Shown: positions 1 to 8,495 of the stretch, piece after piece
How the letters are laid out: every line of letters begins with the position of its first letter
Position numbering within the stretch: the stretch's first letter is position 1
Assembly (NCBI RefSeq): GCF_025751535.1
Contig: NZ_JAOWLC010000001.1
Location: forward strand, 248,001 to 312,000
From: Lentibacter sp. XHP0401
GTDB taxonomy: Bacteria > Pseudomonadota > Alphaproteobacteria > Rhodobacterales > Rhodobacteraceae
Reading direction: 5' to 3'
DNA length: 64,000 nucleotides
Made by a program: the position numbers and the translations under genes
Notes under the pieces: model-generated
What the model was told of the DNA's origin: nothing
Seen by the model: the letters and a program-made list of their open reading frames with translations, nothing else
Databases searched by the model: none

Positions 1-684
1 GATGACGATCTTGGTGCCTTCCTTGATATGATGGACATGGGTGTTTTCATAAAAGGTGACGCCCGCTTTTTCGCAAGCCTGCGCAAGACCGAGGGCAAAA
101 TTGAGCGGATGCAGGTGAGCTGCGCCCATATCAAGCGAGCCGCCTTTGTAGCGGGGCGAGGGGCAGATTGTATGCAACTCCTCGGCGCTTAAAGCTTTGA
201 TCTGCTCATAGCCATAGCGCGTCTGGAGGTGCTCGACATAGGCGTGTTCATGGGCTGTTTCGGATTTATGGAATGTGGCGTGGGCGATGCCCGGCTTGAG
301 ATCACATTCGATATTGTGTTTTGATATCAGATGTTTGACGAGGTCTTTGGCGTCTTCTGCGAGTTCCCAAAGTTTGAGCGCTTCGGCATCACCGACCATC
401 TTTTCGAGGTCGGTTTGCTCGACACGCTGGCCGGAGCCGAGCTGCCCGCCGTTGCGCCCGGAGGCGCCAAAGCCTGCGCGGTGCGCCTCGATGAGCGCGA
501 CGGAATAGCCGCGCTCGGCCAGATGGAGTGCCGCAGAGAGCCCCGTGAAGCCGCCACCGACAACGCAGACATCGGCGGAGGCATCACCGCGCAGCTGGTC
601 GGCAGGCTGGCGCGGGTGAGCTGTTGCGGCATACCAGCTTGGCGGGAAGGTGCCAGCGCTGTCGTTCGAGTAGAGCAGGTTCAT
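1..684 (-). CDS. puuB: FAD-dependent amine oxidoreductase, gamma-glutamylputrescine oxidase-like (3' end outside window)
   Basis: The gene starts at 684 and runs off the left edge, so only the first 228 codons are visible. Around residues 37-60 there is a Rossmann dinucleotide-binding stretch (VCVVGGGFTGLSAALHLAERG) ending in the acidic ribose-binding residue of LIEA, then GASGRNGGQLGSGQR, as in the DAO family that includes PuuB. PuuB oxidises gamma-glutamylputrescine to the aldehyde. Its start overlaps the stop of the puuA-like gene by 4 bases (ATGA), so the two are co-transcribed and probably translationally coupled. The substrate is inferred from the neighbouring ligase and amidotransferase; other DAO-family amine oxidases look similar. 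Confidence 0.8.
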   Translation of the reverse strand, partial: MNLLYSNDSAGTFPPSWYAATAHPRQPADQLRGDASADVCVVGGGFTGLSAALHLAERGYSVALIEAHRAGFGASGRNGGQLGSGQRVEQTDLEKMVGDAEALKLWELAEDAKDLVKHLISKHNIECDLKPGIAHATFHKSETAHEHAYVEHLQTRYGYEQIKALSAEELHTICPSPRYKGGSLDMGAAHLHPLNFALGLAQACEKAGVTFYENTHVHHIKEGTKIVI

Positions 685-2042
685 ACGTTGAGCAGCAGGT
701 GTTCCCGCTCCCATGGAGAGATGACGCCGAGAAACTCTTCGTATTCGGCGCGTTTCACGATGGAATAGACGCGGGCGAATTCCGGTCCGAGGATATCGTG
801 CAGGTCTTTGGCCTCGTCAAAGAGATCGAGTGCGGCCCCCATTTCGCGCGGGATATCCTCTTCGCCTTCATAGGCGTCACCTTTGAACTGGCGGTCGGGG
901 CGCTTCTCTTCGTTGAGCCCGAGAAGGCCACAGGCGAGGGACACAGCGATGCCGAGATAGGGGTTGCAATCCATGCCGGCGAGGCGGTTCTCAACGCGGC
1001 GTGATTTGGGACCGGAGAGCGGCACGCGGATGCCGGTTGTGCGGTTGTCGCGGCCCCATTCGAGGTTGATCGGAGCGGCGTGCTCGCGCACGTAGCGGCG
1101 GTATGAATTTACGTAGGGGGCTATAACGGCGATGGCACTGGGCAGGTGGTTTTGAAAGCCTGCGATGTAGTGGAAAAACGCGTCTGTCTCGCCGCCTTGC
1201 GGGCCTGAGAAGATGTTCTGGCCTGTCTCGATATCCAGCACCGAGTGGTGGATATGCATAGCGGAGCCCGGCTCGTCGGCGATGGGCTTGGCCATGAAGG
1301 TGGCGTAGCAATCGTGGCGTAGGGCGGCCTCGCGGATGAGGCGTTTGAAGTAGAAAACTTCATCAGCGAGCTTCACAGGATCGCCGTGAACAAGGTTGAT
1401 TTCGAGCTGTCCTGCGCCGCCTTCCTGGGTGATGCCGTCGATTTCGAAGCCTTGGGCTTCGGCGAAATCGTAGATGTCGTCGATCACAGGGCCGAACTCG
1501 TCGACGGCTGTCATCGAATAGGCTTGGCGGGCGGCTGCGGGGCGGCCCGAACGGCCCATCATCGGCTCGATTTTTTTGGCCGGGTCGATGTTGCGCGCGA
1601 CGAGGAAGAACTCCATTTCCGGCGCAACAATGGGTTCAAGGCCTTGCTTGCGGTAAAGCTCGACAACCCGCTTGAGCACATTGCGGGGGGCAAATTCGAT
1701 GAGTTTGCCTTTGCGGTCATAGGCGTCGTGAATGACTTGTAATGTCCAGTCACCTGTCCAGGGCGCGGCTGTGGCTGTGCTCATGTCGGGTTTGAGGATC
1801 ATGTCACGCTCGATGAAGCCATCTTCGCCAGCGGCTTCGCCCCAGTCACCTGTGATGGTTTGGTAAAAAATGCTGTCGGGCAGGTGGAAATATTCCTGCC
1901 GCATGAACTTGCTGGAAGGCACGGCTTTGCCGCGCGCGATGCCGGGCAAGTCCGAGATGATGCACTCTACTTCGTCAAGCCTGCGGCCATCGAGGTAGGC
2001 GCGGGCGGCTTCGGGGAGGGTTGCTGTCCAGTCGTCGCTCAT
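681..2042 (-). CDS. puuA: Glutamine synthetase family protein, gamma-glutamylputrescine synthetase-like
   Basis: This 453-residue protein has the glutamine synthetase fold. The beta-grasp half is near residues 10-110, and the catalytic half carries PEMEFFL, GAGQLEINLVHGD, the H-H motif in SAMHIHHSVLD, and NRTTGIRVP. PuuA ligates glutamate to putrescine using ATP, the first step of gamma-glutamylated putrescine breakdown. I chose the ATG at 2042 (MSDDW) because it overlaps the upstream amidotransferase stop by 4 bases (ATGA); the open frame extends further upstream but without family similarity. It sits between a PuuD-like and a PuuB-like gene. Another amine could be the acceptor, so the exact substrate is inferred. 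Confidence 0.85.
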   Translation of the reverse strand: MSDDWTATLPEAARAYLDGRRLDEVECIISDLPGIARGKAVPSSKFMRQEYFHLPDSIFYQTITGDWGEAAGEDGFIERDMILKPDMSTATAAPWTGDWTLQVIHDAYDRKGKLIEFAPRNVLKRVVELYRKQGLEPIVAPEMEFFLVARNIDPAKKIEPMMGRSGRPAAARQAYSMTAVDEFGPVIDDIYDFAEAQGFEIDGITQEGGAGQLEINLVHGDPVKLADEVFYFKRLIREAALRHDCYATFMAKPIADEPGSAMHIHHSVLDIETGQNIFSGPQGGETDAFFHYIAGFQNHLPSAIAVIAPYVNSYRRYVREHAAPINLEWGRDNRTTGIRVPLSGPKSRRVENRLAGMDCNPYLGIAVSLACGLLGLNEEKRPDRQFKGDAYEGEEDIPREMGAALDLFDEAKDLHDILGPEFARVYSIVKRAEYEEFLGVISPWEREHLLLNV

Positions 2043-2728
2043 GATGCGGCCTCTGTTGTTTGGCGTTTGAGATGTGCGACCATCATATCGCGGATTGCTC
2101 CACGTTGGGTCGCGTTTTCGAGTGCGTCTTTGGCCTGCGTCACGAGAGGGGCGGGCAGCGCACCACCGCGATACTCGATCAGCCCGCGGATTACACCTGC
2201 GCCGAATTCGGGATGCGGCTGGAGTGTGAGAATGTTTTCGCCGATCATCAGAACAGCATTTTCGCAATGGGGGTTGGTTCCAATGACGCGGGTGTTTTCG
2301 GGGAGCTTTACCACCTGATCCTGGTGCCATGCGTTGACGGCAAGTTTTTTGCCTTCAACATCATAGGTTTGCCGGCCGACGGCCCAACCGCCCGCGAACT
2401 TCTCGACTTTTCCGCCGAGCGCTTGCGCAATGATCTGGTGGCCAAAGCAGACGCCGACGAGCGGCTTGCCGGACGCGCTGATCTCGCGGATGAGAGTTTC
2501 AAGCGGCGGGATCCAGGGGTGGTCTTCGTAAGCACCGTGTTTGGAGCCGGTGATAAGCCATCCGTCAGCTGAGTCAGCGCTTTCGGGAAAAATGCCATCG
2601 ACCACCGCGAAGGTTTCAAATTCGAAGCCTTCGCCTGCGAGCAAAGCACGGAACATGCCGTCATAATCGCCTTCTGTTGCCAGAAGCTCGTCGGGTGCGT
2701 GCCCCGTTTGCAAAATACCGATTTTCAT
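2039..2728 (-). CDS. Class I glutamine amidotransferase, possible gamma-glutamyl-GABA hydrolase
   Basis: This 229-residue protein has one class I glutaminase domain. The nucleophile cysteine is in GVCFGHQIIAQALGG (about residue 90), and the His-Glu pair is in LQPHPEF near residue 170. In the Puu pathway a glutaminase-fold enzyme (PuuD) releases GABA from gamma-glutamyl-GABA, and this gene is first in a three-gene operon with puuA-like and puuB-like genes, joined by ATGA overlaps. The sequence is closer to the GMP-synthase-like amidotransferase type than to classical PuuD (peptidase C26), so the role comes from context. AGGTGA lies just before the start, preceded by the palindrome at 2739-2748. 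Confidence 0.8.
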   Translation of the reverse strand: MKIGILQTGHAPDELLATEGDYDGMFRALLAGEGFEFETFAVVDGIFPESADSADGWLITGSKHGAYEDHPWIPPLETLIREISASGKPLVGVCFGHQIIAQALGGKVEKFAGGWAVGRQTYDVEGKKLAVNAWHQDQVVKLPENTRVIGTNPHCENAVLMIGENILTLQPHPEFGAGVIRGLIEYRGGALPAPLVTQAKDALENATQRGAIRDMMVAHLKRQTTEAAS

Positions 2729-2738
2729 GTGTCACCTA

Positions 2739-2748
2739 TTTGATCAAA
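2739..2748. promoter_or_regulatory. Operator-like palindrome TTTGATCAAA before the puu operon
   Basis: A perfect 10-base palindrome ends 11 bases before the start codon at 2728, touching the ribosome-binding site. The same core occurs at 4115-4124, an equivalent distance before the second glutamine-synthetase-like gene. The shared sequence and position suggest one repressor controls both units. The regulator is not in this window; a PuuR-type repressor is a guess. Confidence 0.6.
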
Positions 2749-2787
2749 CTCAGCCTATTGCGGGCTTTGCGCCGGCGCAAGAGGGGC

Positions 2788-4101
2788 TTAAACGGTTTCA
2801 AGATATGTCATCCAATGGTCTTCGGGGGGAATCTCGGCCAAGAGGCGCAACTCCTGTCGCTTGGTCATGACGAGGTTCTCGATGAGCCGCGGATGAAAGA
2901 TTTGCGCGATGAGCGGATCGTGCTCGAAGAGGTCGATCGCATCCGCCCAGTTTGTCACCAGTTCGGGGTGCTCGCCCTCATAGGCGTTGCCTGTGATGGG
3001 GGCAGGGGGCGTGGCTTTACGCTCGATCCCGTCGATGGCGGCGCCGAGGATGGCCGCGAGGTGCAGGTAGATGTTTGTGTCACCGCCTGCGATGCGGTGC
3101 TCGATGCGGCGCGCGGCGGGTGGGCCTGCGGGAATACGGATCGCGGCAGTGCGGTTTTCATAGCCCCAACAGACCGAAATGGGCGCGTGCTCACCCGGCA
3201 CGATGCGGTCATAGCTTGGGCCGTGCGGCGCGAACACCAAAGTTGAGGCGCGCATGGCTTCAAGGCAGCCTGCAACGGCGTGGCGTAGGGTATCGTTGCC
3301 TTCTTCTGAGCCGTCGTTAAAGACGTTGTTGCCCTCGGCATCGACCACGGAAAAATGCACGTGCAGACCAGTGCCGGCATCGCCTTCGAAGGGCTTTGGC
3401 ATGAAGGTTGCGGCCATGTTGTGTTCGCGGGCAATGCCTTTGACCATGGTTTTGAAAAGCCATGCGTTGTCAGCGGCTTCCAGCGCGTCACGGTGATTGA
3501 TATCAACTTCGAACTGGCCTGTGCCAACTTCGCTGATTGCGGTTTGGGCGGGAATGTCCATCATATCGCAGGCGCGGTAGAGCGAGTTGAAGAAAGGCTC
3601 GAAAGCGTCAAGCTCGGACAGGGAAAGGATGTTGGCTCCCACAAGCGGGCGGCCTGTGCGGGGGTTCTTCACCTGAACGGGCGTTTCGCCGCTGTCGTCG
3701 ACCAGATAAAACTCCATCTCGGCGGCGGCGCGCACTTCCCAGCCGTGAGCGGCGTAGCGTTCGAGCACGCGCTCAAGGGCGCGGCGGGGATCACCTTCAA
3801 AGGGTGTCTGGTCTTCCTTGAGCATGGTGGCAGGCATGAGAAAGGCATCGTCGGAGAGCCATGGCATCGGCACGGCGCCGCGCCCTGTGGGCTGCATGTA
3901 GCCGTCACGGTCACCTGTTTCAAAGACCAGCGGGTTGTTATCAATATCCGCGCCCCAGATATCAACGTTCAAAACGGAGAGGGGCATACGAACTGTGCCG
4001 TTTTCGACTTTGCGCATGAAATCGGCGGGTAGACGTTTGCCGCGCATCCTTCCGTTAAGGTCGGAGGCTGCAATTCGAAGGGAAGTTAAATGCGGTTGCA
4101 T
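2788..4101 (-). CDS. Second glutamine synthetase family protein (gamma-glutamyl-amine ligase type)
   Basis: This 437-residue paralogue of the neighbouring PuuA-like protein carries the same active-site signatures: AEMEFYLVDD near 130, GTGQFEVDINHRD near 195, GTGLHVHFSV near 245 and NRTAAIRIPAGPP near 320. It is transcribed separately from the puu operon, with a 59-base gap after it. It probably gamma-glutamylates a different amine or amino alcohol, because two near-identical ligases would otherwise be redundant. No glutamine-synthetase adenylylation motif was recognised, so a role as the main GlnA is unlikely. The specific substrate is unknown. Confidence 0.8.
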   Translation of the reverse strand: MQPHLTSLRIAASDLNGRMRGKRLPADFMRKVENGTVRMPLSVLNVDIWGADIDNNPLVFETGDRDGYMQPTGRGAVPMPWLSDDAFLMPATMLKEDQTPFEGDPRRALERVLERYAAHGWEVRAAAEMEFYLVDDSGETPVQVKNPRTGRPLVGANILSLSELDAFEPFFNSLYRACDMMDIPAQTAISEVGTGQFEVDINHRDALEAADNAWLFKTMVKGIAREHNMAATFMPKPFEGDAGTGLHVHFSVVDAEGNNVFNDGSEEGNDTLRHAVAGCLEAMRASTLVFAPHGPSYDRIVPGEHAPISVCWGYENRTAAIRIPAGPPAARRIEHRIAGGDTNIYLHLAAILGAAIDGIERKATPPAPITGNAYEGEHPELVTNWADAIDLFEHDPLIAQIFHPRLIENLVMTKRQELRLLAEIPPEDHWMTYLETV

Positions 4102-4113
4102 GGGGTCGCCATA

Positions 4114-4125
4114 ATTTGATCAAAT
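4114..4125. promoter_or_regulatory. Operator-like palindrome ATTTGATCAAAT before the second glutamine-synthetase-like gene
   Basis: A perfect 12-base palindrome lies 13 bases before the start at 4101. Its core TTTGATCAAA is identical to the one before the amidotransferase gene at 2728. A site this close to the start codon would fit a repressor that blocks the polymerase. Confidence 0.6.
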
Positions 4126-4179
4126 CTTTTGGCAAGATGCCAGAAGCCCCCCGTCATGCGCAAGGGGTTTGATGAAAAA

Positions 4180-4920
4180 TCAGATTTGAGGCGGCTCGGG
4201 TGTGCTGACTGCGAGGTAAGTTTCGCTTGAAATGGTTACCAACCCCTTGAGGCCGAGCGCTGCGCGATCTGAGGCATCAAGGTGCACCAGCGCGCGCTCC
4301 ATTGCCGTGCGAATCTCTTCTGCGTTTTGGCCAAGCGCGGTGATGTAGGGCAGCGCGGGGGTTGGCACAGTGTGTGCGGTGATTGCGAGTTGCTCACCAA
4401 GCGGTGTGTGCGCTTCAAGCAACCGCCATGTCTGGGCATCAAGGCTGGCAAAATCGGCGCGGCCCTCAGCAACGGCGGCGGCAGAAAGCGCATGTGCTCC
4501 GGTTTGCAGGAGTGATCCGAGGGGAATGTCGAGGCTGTCGAGATGCACCTTGGGCGCAGCCCAGCCTGATTGAGACATGGCCTCGTTGAAGGCAAAGCGC
4601 TTGCCCGCAACCTCTTCCAGTGTGATGAAACCGTCGGCGCGGCGGGTGAGAAACACCGAGTTGTAATAGCCTTCCGGGCAGCCGTCGAGGCCGAAATCGG
4701 GGCTGGCAACAAGCTGCACTTTGTCGTGGAGATGCGCGCGATAGGGGAAGCCGCAGGTTTGTGAGAGCAGCAGATCGGGCGCTTGCCAGTGATCCCAGAG
4801 GTTGCCTGTGCGGGTGAGCGTCTCGGGGCCATAGCCGAGAGCGTTGCGAATGCCTTGCCAGAAGCGATCATGCGCGCCGTGAAGGGCGGGCAGATCATAC
4901 ATCGGCAGGGAGGCAAGCAT
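4180..4920 (-). CDS. PhnD/SsuA/transferrin-type substrate-binding-like protein without a signal peptide
   Basis: This 246-residue protein resembles the PhnD-like periplasmic binding fold. It has an N-terminal lobe with LLLSQTCGFPYR (about 50-61) and YYNSVFLTRRADG (about 85-97), and a second lobe with SLDAQTWRLLE. Classical PhnD is exported and feeds a phosphonate ABC transporter, but this start (MLASLPMYDL) has no hydrophobic signal peptide and no transporter genes are near. It is the last gene of a four-gene operon behind two TerB-like genes, overlapping the previous stop as TGATG. A cytoplasmic ligand-sensing or enzymatic role is possible; function is not established. Confidence 0.65.
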   Translation of the reverse strand: MLASLPMYDLPALHGAHDRFWQGIRNALGYGPETLTRTGNLWDHWQAPDLLLSQTCGFPYRAHLHDKVQLVASPDFGLDGCPEGYYNSVFLTRRADGFITLEEVAGKRFAFNEAMSQSGWAAPKVHLDSLDIPLGSLLQTGAHALSAAAVAEGRADFASLDAQTWRLLEAHTPLGEQLAITAHTVPTPALPYITALGQNAEEIRTAMERALVHLDASDRAALGLKGLVTISSETYLAVSTPEPPQI

Positions 4921-5357
4921 CAGGCGCCTGCGGCGCGCTGACGGGCGAGATTGCTATCGCGATCGGAGACGCCAAGCAGGTTTGCCACCATGCGCAAGAG
5001 TGCGTCTTCATGCTCGTCGCGTTCTGCGTCAGCCAACACGACAGACCAGAGCGCCTCGACCACGGCGATGCGCTCTTCGTAGGGCACGGCATCCTTGATG
5101 GCACGGGTGAAGCGGACGGTGTCAGGGGCTTCGGCTTCAAGCTGTTCGGCCTCAAGGCGAAGGGCTTTTGTGCCTTTGGGCGAGAGCGCGTAACGACGGG
5201 TGATGATGGCGTCGATCTGGGCTTTTTCGACGGCATCATAGCTGAAATCTGCCCGCGCCACGCGCACGAGCAAAGCGGTGAGCGCAAGTCGCGCATCCGC
5301 GTCTGTGGGCGGTGTACCGGCCGTGCCAAGAAGGCGTTCGAAGAAACCCTGTATCAT
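4920..5357 (-). CDS. TerB-family (tellurite-resistance-like) protein, copy 2
   Basis: This 145-residue all-helical protein has the TerB pattern: a helix with LTALLVRVARADFSYDAVEK (about 28-47) and a second, related half with ALWSVVLADAERDEHED. TerB-fold domains bind metal ions through acidic residues and serve stress and membrane functions. It overlaps the preceding TerB-like gene by 4 bases (ATGA) and the following PhnD-like gene by one base. The two TerB-like proteins align along their length, so this is a tandem duplication. No other ter genes are nearby, so tellurite resistance should not be assumed. Confidence 0.75.
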   Translation of the reverse strand: MIQGFFERLLGTAGTPPTDADARLALTALLVRVARADFSYDAVEKAQIDAIITRRYALSPKGTKALRLEAEQLEAEAPDTVRFTRAIKDAVPYEERIAVVEALWSVVLADAERDEHEDALLRMVANLLGVSDRDSNLARQRAAGA

Positions 5358-5800
5358 AGCGGATCGGGATTGCGGGAAAGATCGGCTGGCAAGGTTTGGA
5401 AACCGAGCGCCACACTTGTTTCGATGAGGACGTTTTCTTCCTCGGGGCGCTCGACACCATCGGCGCGCATGATCGAATGCAGCGCGCGCAGAGCATCAAG
5501 GCGCTTGTCTGCATCGAGACTGTCGTGAATGAGCTTTGCGAATTTGCCTTCATGCGGGGCGGCGGCTTCGAGCTTTTCGCAAGTGGCGCGCATTTTTGCG
5601 GCTTGCACAGGATTGAGGCCGAACAACTCGGTGATGAGTTTGTCGATTTTGGCAATCTCCTCAACGGCATAGCTTTTGTCGGCTTTGGCCACGCGGATCA
5701 TGAGAGCCACCAGCGCCATGTTGGCGTCGGGCTCGGGAAGGGGCGCTTTGACGGGGGCCGTTTTGTGAAAGCGTGCCATGATGCGGTCAATGATTTCCAT
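5354..5800 (-). CDS. TerB-family protein, copy 1
   Basis: This 148-residue helical protein carries the TerB signature ALMIRVAKADKSYAVEEIAKI near residues 32-52 and a matching second half, RALHSIMRADGVERPEEENV. I chose the ATG at 5800 (MEIIDR) because GAGG precedes it and it begins one base after the DUF1330 stop; an in-frame ATG at 5812 is also possible. It is co-transcribed with a second TerB-like protein that overlaps it by 4 bases. The acidic residues around ADGVERPEEE are the likely metal-binding positions, by analogy with the family. Confidence 0.75.
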   Translation of the reverse strand: MEIIDRIMARFHKTAPVKAPLPEPDANMALVALMIRVAKADKSYAVEEIAKIDKLITELFGLNPVQAAKMRATCEKLEAAAPHEGKFAKLIHDSLDADKRLDALRALHSIMRADGVERPEEENVLIETSVALGFQTLPADLSRNPDPL

Positions 5801-5801
5801 C

Positions 5802-6095
5802 TCAGTCCTCATAGCCTTTGACGATAACCATATCGCCGATTGATACATCTTTGCGGATATCGAATGCAGCCTGATAGGCGGGGCTTTCATAGCAGGCAAC
5901 GGCGGCCTCATGGCTTGGAAACTCGATGACAACCGTGCGTGTGCGGACGTTGCCCTCGCGCACAACCTGCTCGCCTCCGCGCACGATAAAGCGCGCGCCG
6001 AATTCGGCAAAGGGGGCGGCGTTGGCGGCTTTGTATTTTTCGTAGGCCTGCGGATCGGATACATCCACATGTGCGACCCAATAGGCTTTGGCCAT
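5802..6095 (-). CDS. DUF1330 family protein
   Basis: This 97-residue dimeric alpha-beta barrel-type protein matches DUF1330: it starts MAKAYWVAHVDVSDP, has YEKYKAANAAPFAEFGARFIV in the middle and ends with DMVIVKGYE. The fold resembles antibiotic-biosynthesis monooxygenase domains, but most members have no known reaction. It opens a four-gene operon with two TerB-like proteins and a PhnD-like protein; only one base separates its stop from the next start. Confidence 0.8.
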   Translation of the reverse strand: MAKAYWVAHVDVSDPQAYEKYKAANAAPFAEFGARFIVRGGEQVVREGNVRTRTVVIEFPSHEAAVACYESPAYQAAFDIRKDVSIGDMVIVKGYED

Positions 6096-6162
6096 TGTTT
6101 GTCCCCTTGTTCGTTTACCTTACAGGCTGCGGTGTGTTGCCGCCTGCGTCAAGGTTTGATCG

Positions 6163-7806
6163 TTACACCAGCCGCGATGTCTCGACCGCGGCGCGCACGA
6201 AATCGGCGAAAAGCGGATGCGGTGCGAAGGGCTTCGACTTGAGTTCGGGGTGGAACTGCACGCCGATAAACCACGGATGATCGGACCACTCCACGATCTC
6301 GGGGAGGCGGCCATCAGGGGACATGCCCGAGAAGGAGAGGCCGCAGGCTTCGAGCTGATCGCGGTATTTCACATCGACTTCATAGCGATGGCGGTGGCGT
6401 TCCTCGATCGCGGTTGTGCCGTAGATTTCGGCTACTTTGGAGCCTTCGGCGAGAGTCGCATCATAAGCACCAAGACGCATGGTTCCGCCTTTGTCGTCGG
6501 TTTCCTTGCGGGTCACTGTGTAGTTGCCTTGGACCCATTCCTTTAGGTGGTAAACTACGGGTTCAAAACGCTTTTTACCGGCTTCATGGTCAAACTCCTC
6601 GGAGCCTGCGTCCTTGATGTCGGCGACATTGCGCGCCGCTTCGATGACGGCCATTTGCATGCCGAGGCAGATGCCGAGATAGGGCACTTTGCGCTCGCGG
6701 GCGAATTGCGCGGCCTTGATCTTGCCTTCTGTGCCGCGTTCACCGAACCCGCCGGGAACGAGGATTGCGTGATAGCCCTCAAGGTGGGGGGCGGCGTCGC
6801 CTTTATCGAAGACTTCGGCATCGACCCAATCGACATTGACTTTCACACGGTTGGCCATGCCGCCGTGCATGAGCGCTTCCTTGATGGATTTATAGGCGTC
6901 TTCGAGCTGGGTGTATTTGCCCACGATCGCCACGCTTACTTCGCCGTCGGTGTGGGTGATGCGGTCTTTCACATCTTCCCAGACTTTCAGCTCGGGTTTG
7001 GGCGCGGGGCTGATCTGAAAGGCATCCAGCACCGCCTGGTCGAGCCCGACGTAGTGATAGGCGAGGGGGGCTTCGTAGATCGACTTCAAGTCATAAGCCG
7101 GAATCACCGCCTCGGGGCGCACGTTACAGAACAGAGCGATCTTGGCGCGCTCTTTCTCGGGGATGGGCTGTTCGGAGCGGCACACCAGAACATCCGGCTG
7201 AAGGCCGATCGAGCGCAGCTCCTTGACCGAGTGTTGCGTTGGTTTGGTTTTCAACTCGCCTGACGCAGCAAGATAAGGCAAAAGTGTTAAGTGCATGAAA
7301 ATGCACTGTCCGCGCGGTCTGTCCTGGGAGAACTGGCGAATCGCTTCAAAGAACGGCAGGCCTTCGATGTCGCCCACTGTGCCGCCGATTTCGCAGAGCA
7401 TGAAATCGACTTCATCATCACCGACATCAAGGAACTCTTTGATTTCATTGGTGACGTGCGGGATGACCTGAATGGTTTTGCCCAAGTAGTCACCGCGGCG
7501 CTCCTTTTCGAGCACCGTTGAGTAAACGCGGCCTGACGAGACACTGTCGGTCTTGCGGGCGGCAACGCCTGTGAAGCGTTCGTAGTGGCCCAGATCGAGG
7601 TCGGTTTCGGCGCCGTCATCGGTGACGAAAACCTCACCGTGCTCAAAGGGGCTCATCGTTCCCGGATCGACGTTGAGATATGGGTCAAGCTTGCGCAAAC
7701 GCACAGAAAATCCGCGGGCTTGCAGGAGCGCGCCGAGGGCCGCTGACGCGAGGCCCTTGCCCAGCGAAGAGACAACACCGCCCGTGATGAAAATATAGCG
7801 TGCCAT
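6163..7806 (-). CDS. pyrG: CTP synthase
   Basis: This 547-residue enzyme converts UTP to CTP using ATP and glutamine-derived ammonia. The N-terminal synthetase domain begins [18 protein letters not shown] with the nucleotide-binding loop and contains [19 protein letters not shown]. The C-terminal glutaminase domain has the catalytic cysteine in [11 protein letters not shown] (about 383) and the His-Glu pair in FHPELKS near residue 518. Length and motifs are normal. It lies about 170 bases downstream of secG on the same strand; the gap holds a hairpin whose T-run reads on the other strand, so cotranscription is uncertain. Confidence 0.97.
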   Translation of the reverse strand: MARYIFITGGVVSSLGKGLASAALGALLQARGFSVRLRKLDPYLNVDPGTMSPFEHGEVFVTDDGAETDLDLGHYERFTGVAARKTDSVSSGRVYSTVLEKERRGDYLGKTIQVIPHVTNEIKEFLDVGDDEVDFMLCEIGGTVGDIEGLPFFEAIRQFSQDRPRGQCIFMHLTLLPYLAASGELKTKPTQHSVKELRSIGLQPDVLVCRSEQPIPEKERAKIALFCNVRPEAVIPAYDLKSIYEAPLAYHYVGLDQAVLDAFQISPAPKPELKVWEDVKDRITHTDGEVSVAIVGKYTQLEDAYKSIKEALMHGGMANRVKVNVDWVDAEVFDKGDAAPHLEGYHAILVPGGFGERGTEGKIKAAQFARERKVPYLGICLGMQMAVIEAARNVADIKDAGSEEFDHEAGKKRFEPVVYHLKEWVQGNYTVTRKETDDKGGTMRLGAYDATLAEGSKVAEIYGTTAIEERHRHRYEVDVKYRDQLEACGLSFSGMSPDGRLPEIVEWSDHPWFIGVQFHPELKSKPFAPHPLFADFVRAAVETSRLV

Positions 7807-7928
7807 GTGTGAGAACCCCCGTGTCAGCTTCGCGATTATACGCTCAAAAATGCTCGGATACGGCCTGAAAAGACCGCATCACCACGGGATTTGAGACATA
7901 GTAGATTCGCCCCGACTTGGCAATGGAC

Positions 7929-7952
7929 ACGCAACATAATGTTGCGTTTTTT
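7929..7952 (+). terminator. Intrinsic terminator-like hairpin on the plus strand between secG and pyrG
   Basis: An 8-bp perfect stem (ACGCAACA / TGTTGCGT) with a 3-base loop is followed by TTTTT on the plus strand. Both flanking genes are on the minus strand, where the hairpin is preceded by an A-run and lacks a U-tract. It would therefore end a plus-strand transcript from within or across the start of pyrG. Confidence 0.5.
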
Positions 7953-7975
7953 AAAGCAGGGGCAATGTGTAGTGA

Positions 7976-8326
7976 TTAGTCGGCAGACGGAACCAGCGGC
8001 GCATCATCACCCTCGGCGGGTGGCAAAAGCGTGTCGGAGCCGGTTTCTTCCTCGGCGGGCTCAGGTGCTGTTATATCGCCCAGACGGTCGATGACCGAGC
8101 CGCTCGAAGACTTTTGCGCAGCAATAATGGTGAGCGAGATCGACGTGATGATAAACGCGATTGCGAGGATCCATGTGACTTTGCCAAGCGCCGTTGCGGC
8201 TGCGCGACCGGAGACGCCGCCACCGCCGCCCATACCAAGCCCGCCGCCTTCGGAGCGCTGCATGAGCACTGCACCGATGAGGGCCAAAGCCAAAAAGAGA
8301 TGGACGATAAGAACGACGTTTTCCAT
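7976..8326 (-). CDS. secG: Preprotein translocase subunit SecG
   Basis: This 116-residue small membrane protein is the SecG subunit of the SecYEG translocon in the inner membrane. It has the family pattern: a first membrane helix (VVLIVHLFLALALIGAVLMQ), the conserved QRSEGGGLGMG loop, and a second helix (ILAIAFIITSISLTIIAA). The C-terminal tail of about 40 acidic and proline-rich residues is longer than in enterobacterial SecG, as is common in alphaproteobacteria. Its 265-base upstream region is unusually rich in motifs: two CtrA-like sites and three phased CGTGCAC copies. Confidence 0.93.
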   Translation of the reverse strand: MENVVLIVHLFLALALIGAVLMQRSEGGGLGMGGGGGVSGRAAATALGKVTWILAIAFIITSISLTIIAAQKSSSGSVIDRLGDITAPEPAEEETGSDTLLPPAEGDDAPLVPSAD

Positions 8327-8423
8327 GAAGTGCCTGCTGCCTGAGACTGGTCTGGGCGGGTTTTAGGGGAAAGCCCCATGGCGCGCAACCCGTGATATTG
8401 GCGCTTGTGGCGGCAGAGAGAGA

Positions 8424-8438
8424 TTAAGCGGCCGTTAA
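8424..8438. promoter_or_regulatory. CtrA-like site TTAA-N7-TTAA upstream of secG
   Basis: Two TTAA half-sites are separated by exactly 7 bases (GCGGCCG), the spacing of the CtrA response-regulator box. The site is almost palindromic and lies about 100 bases before the secG start. A near match (TTAA-N7-TTAG) sits at 8544-8558 in the same region. Confidence 0.5.
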
Positions 8439-8495
8439 GTTTGCGTTTGGCTAGGTTAATGCTGGGCTGGTGGGCAAAAAAGCGGGGGTGAAATC

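Noticed and set aside
4920-5800. Tellurite resistance operon
   Set aside because: Two TerB-like proteins are present, but no terA, terC, terD or terZ homologue is adjacent, so the resistance function is not supported.
7807-7975. tRNA or riboswitch in the secG-pyrG gap
   Set aside because: No cloverleaf, TPsiC-like sequence or recognised aptamer core; only a single terminator-like hairpin.
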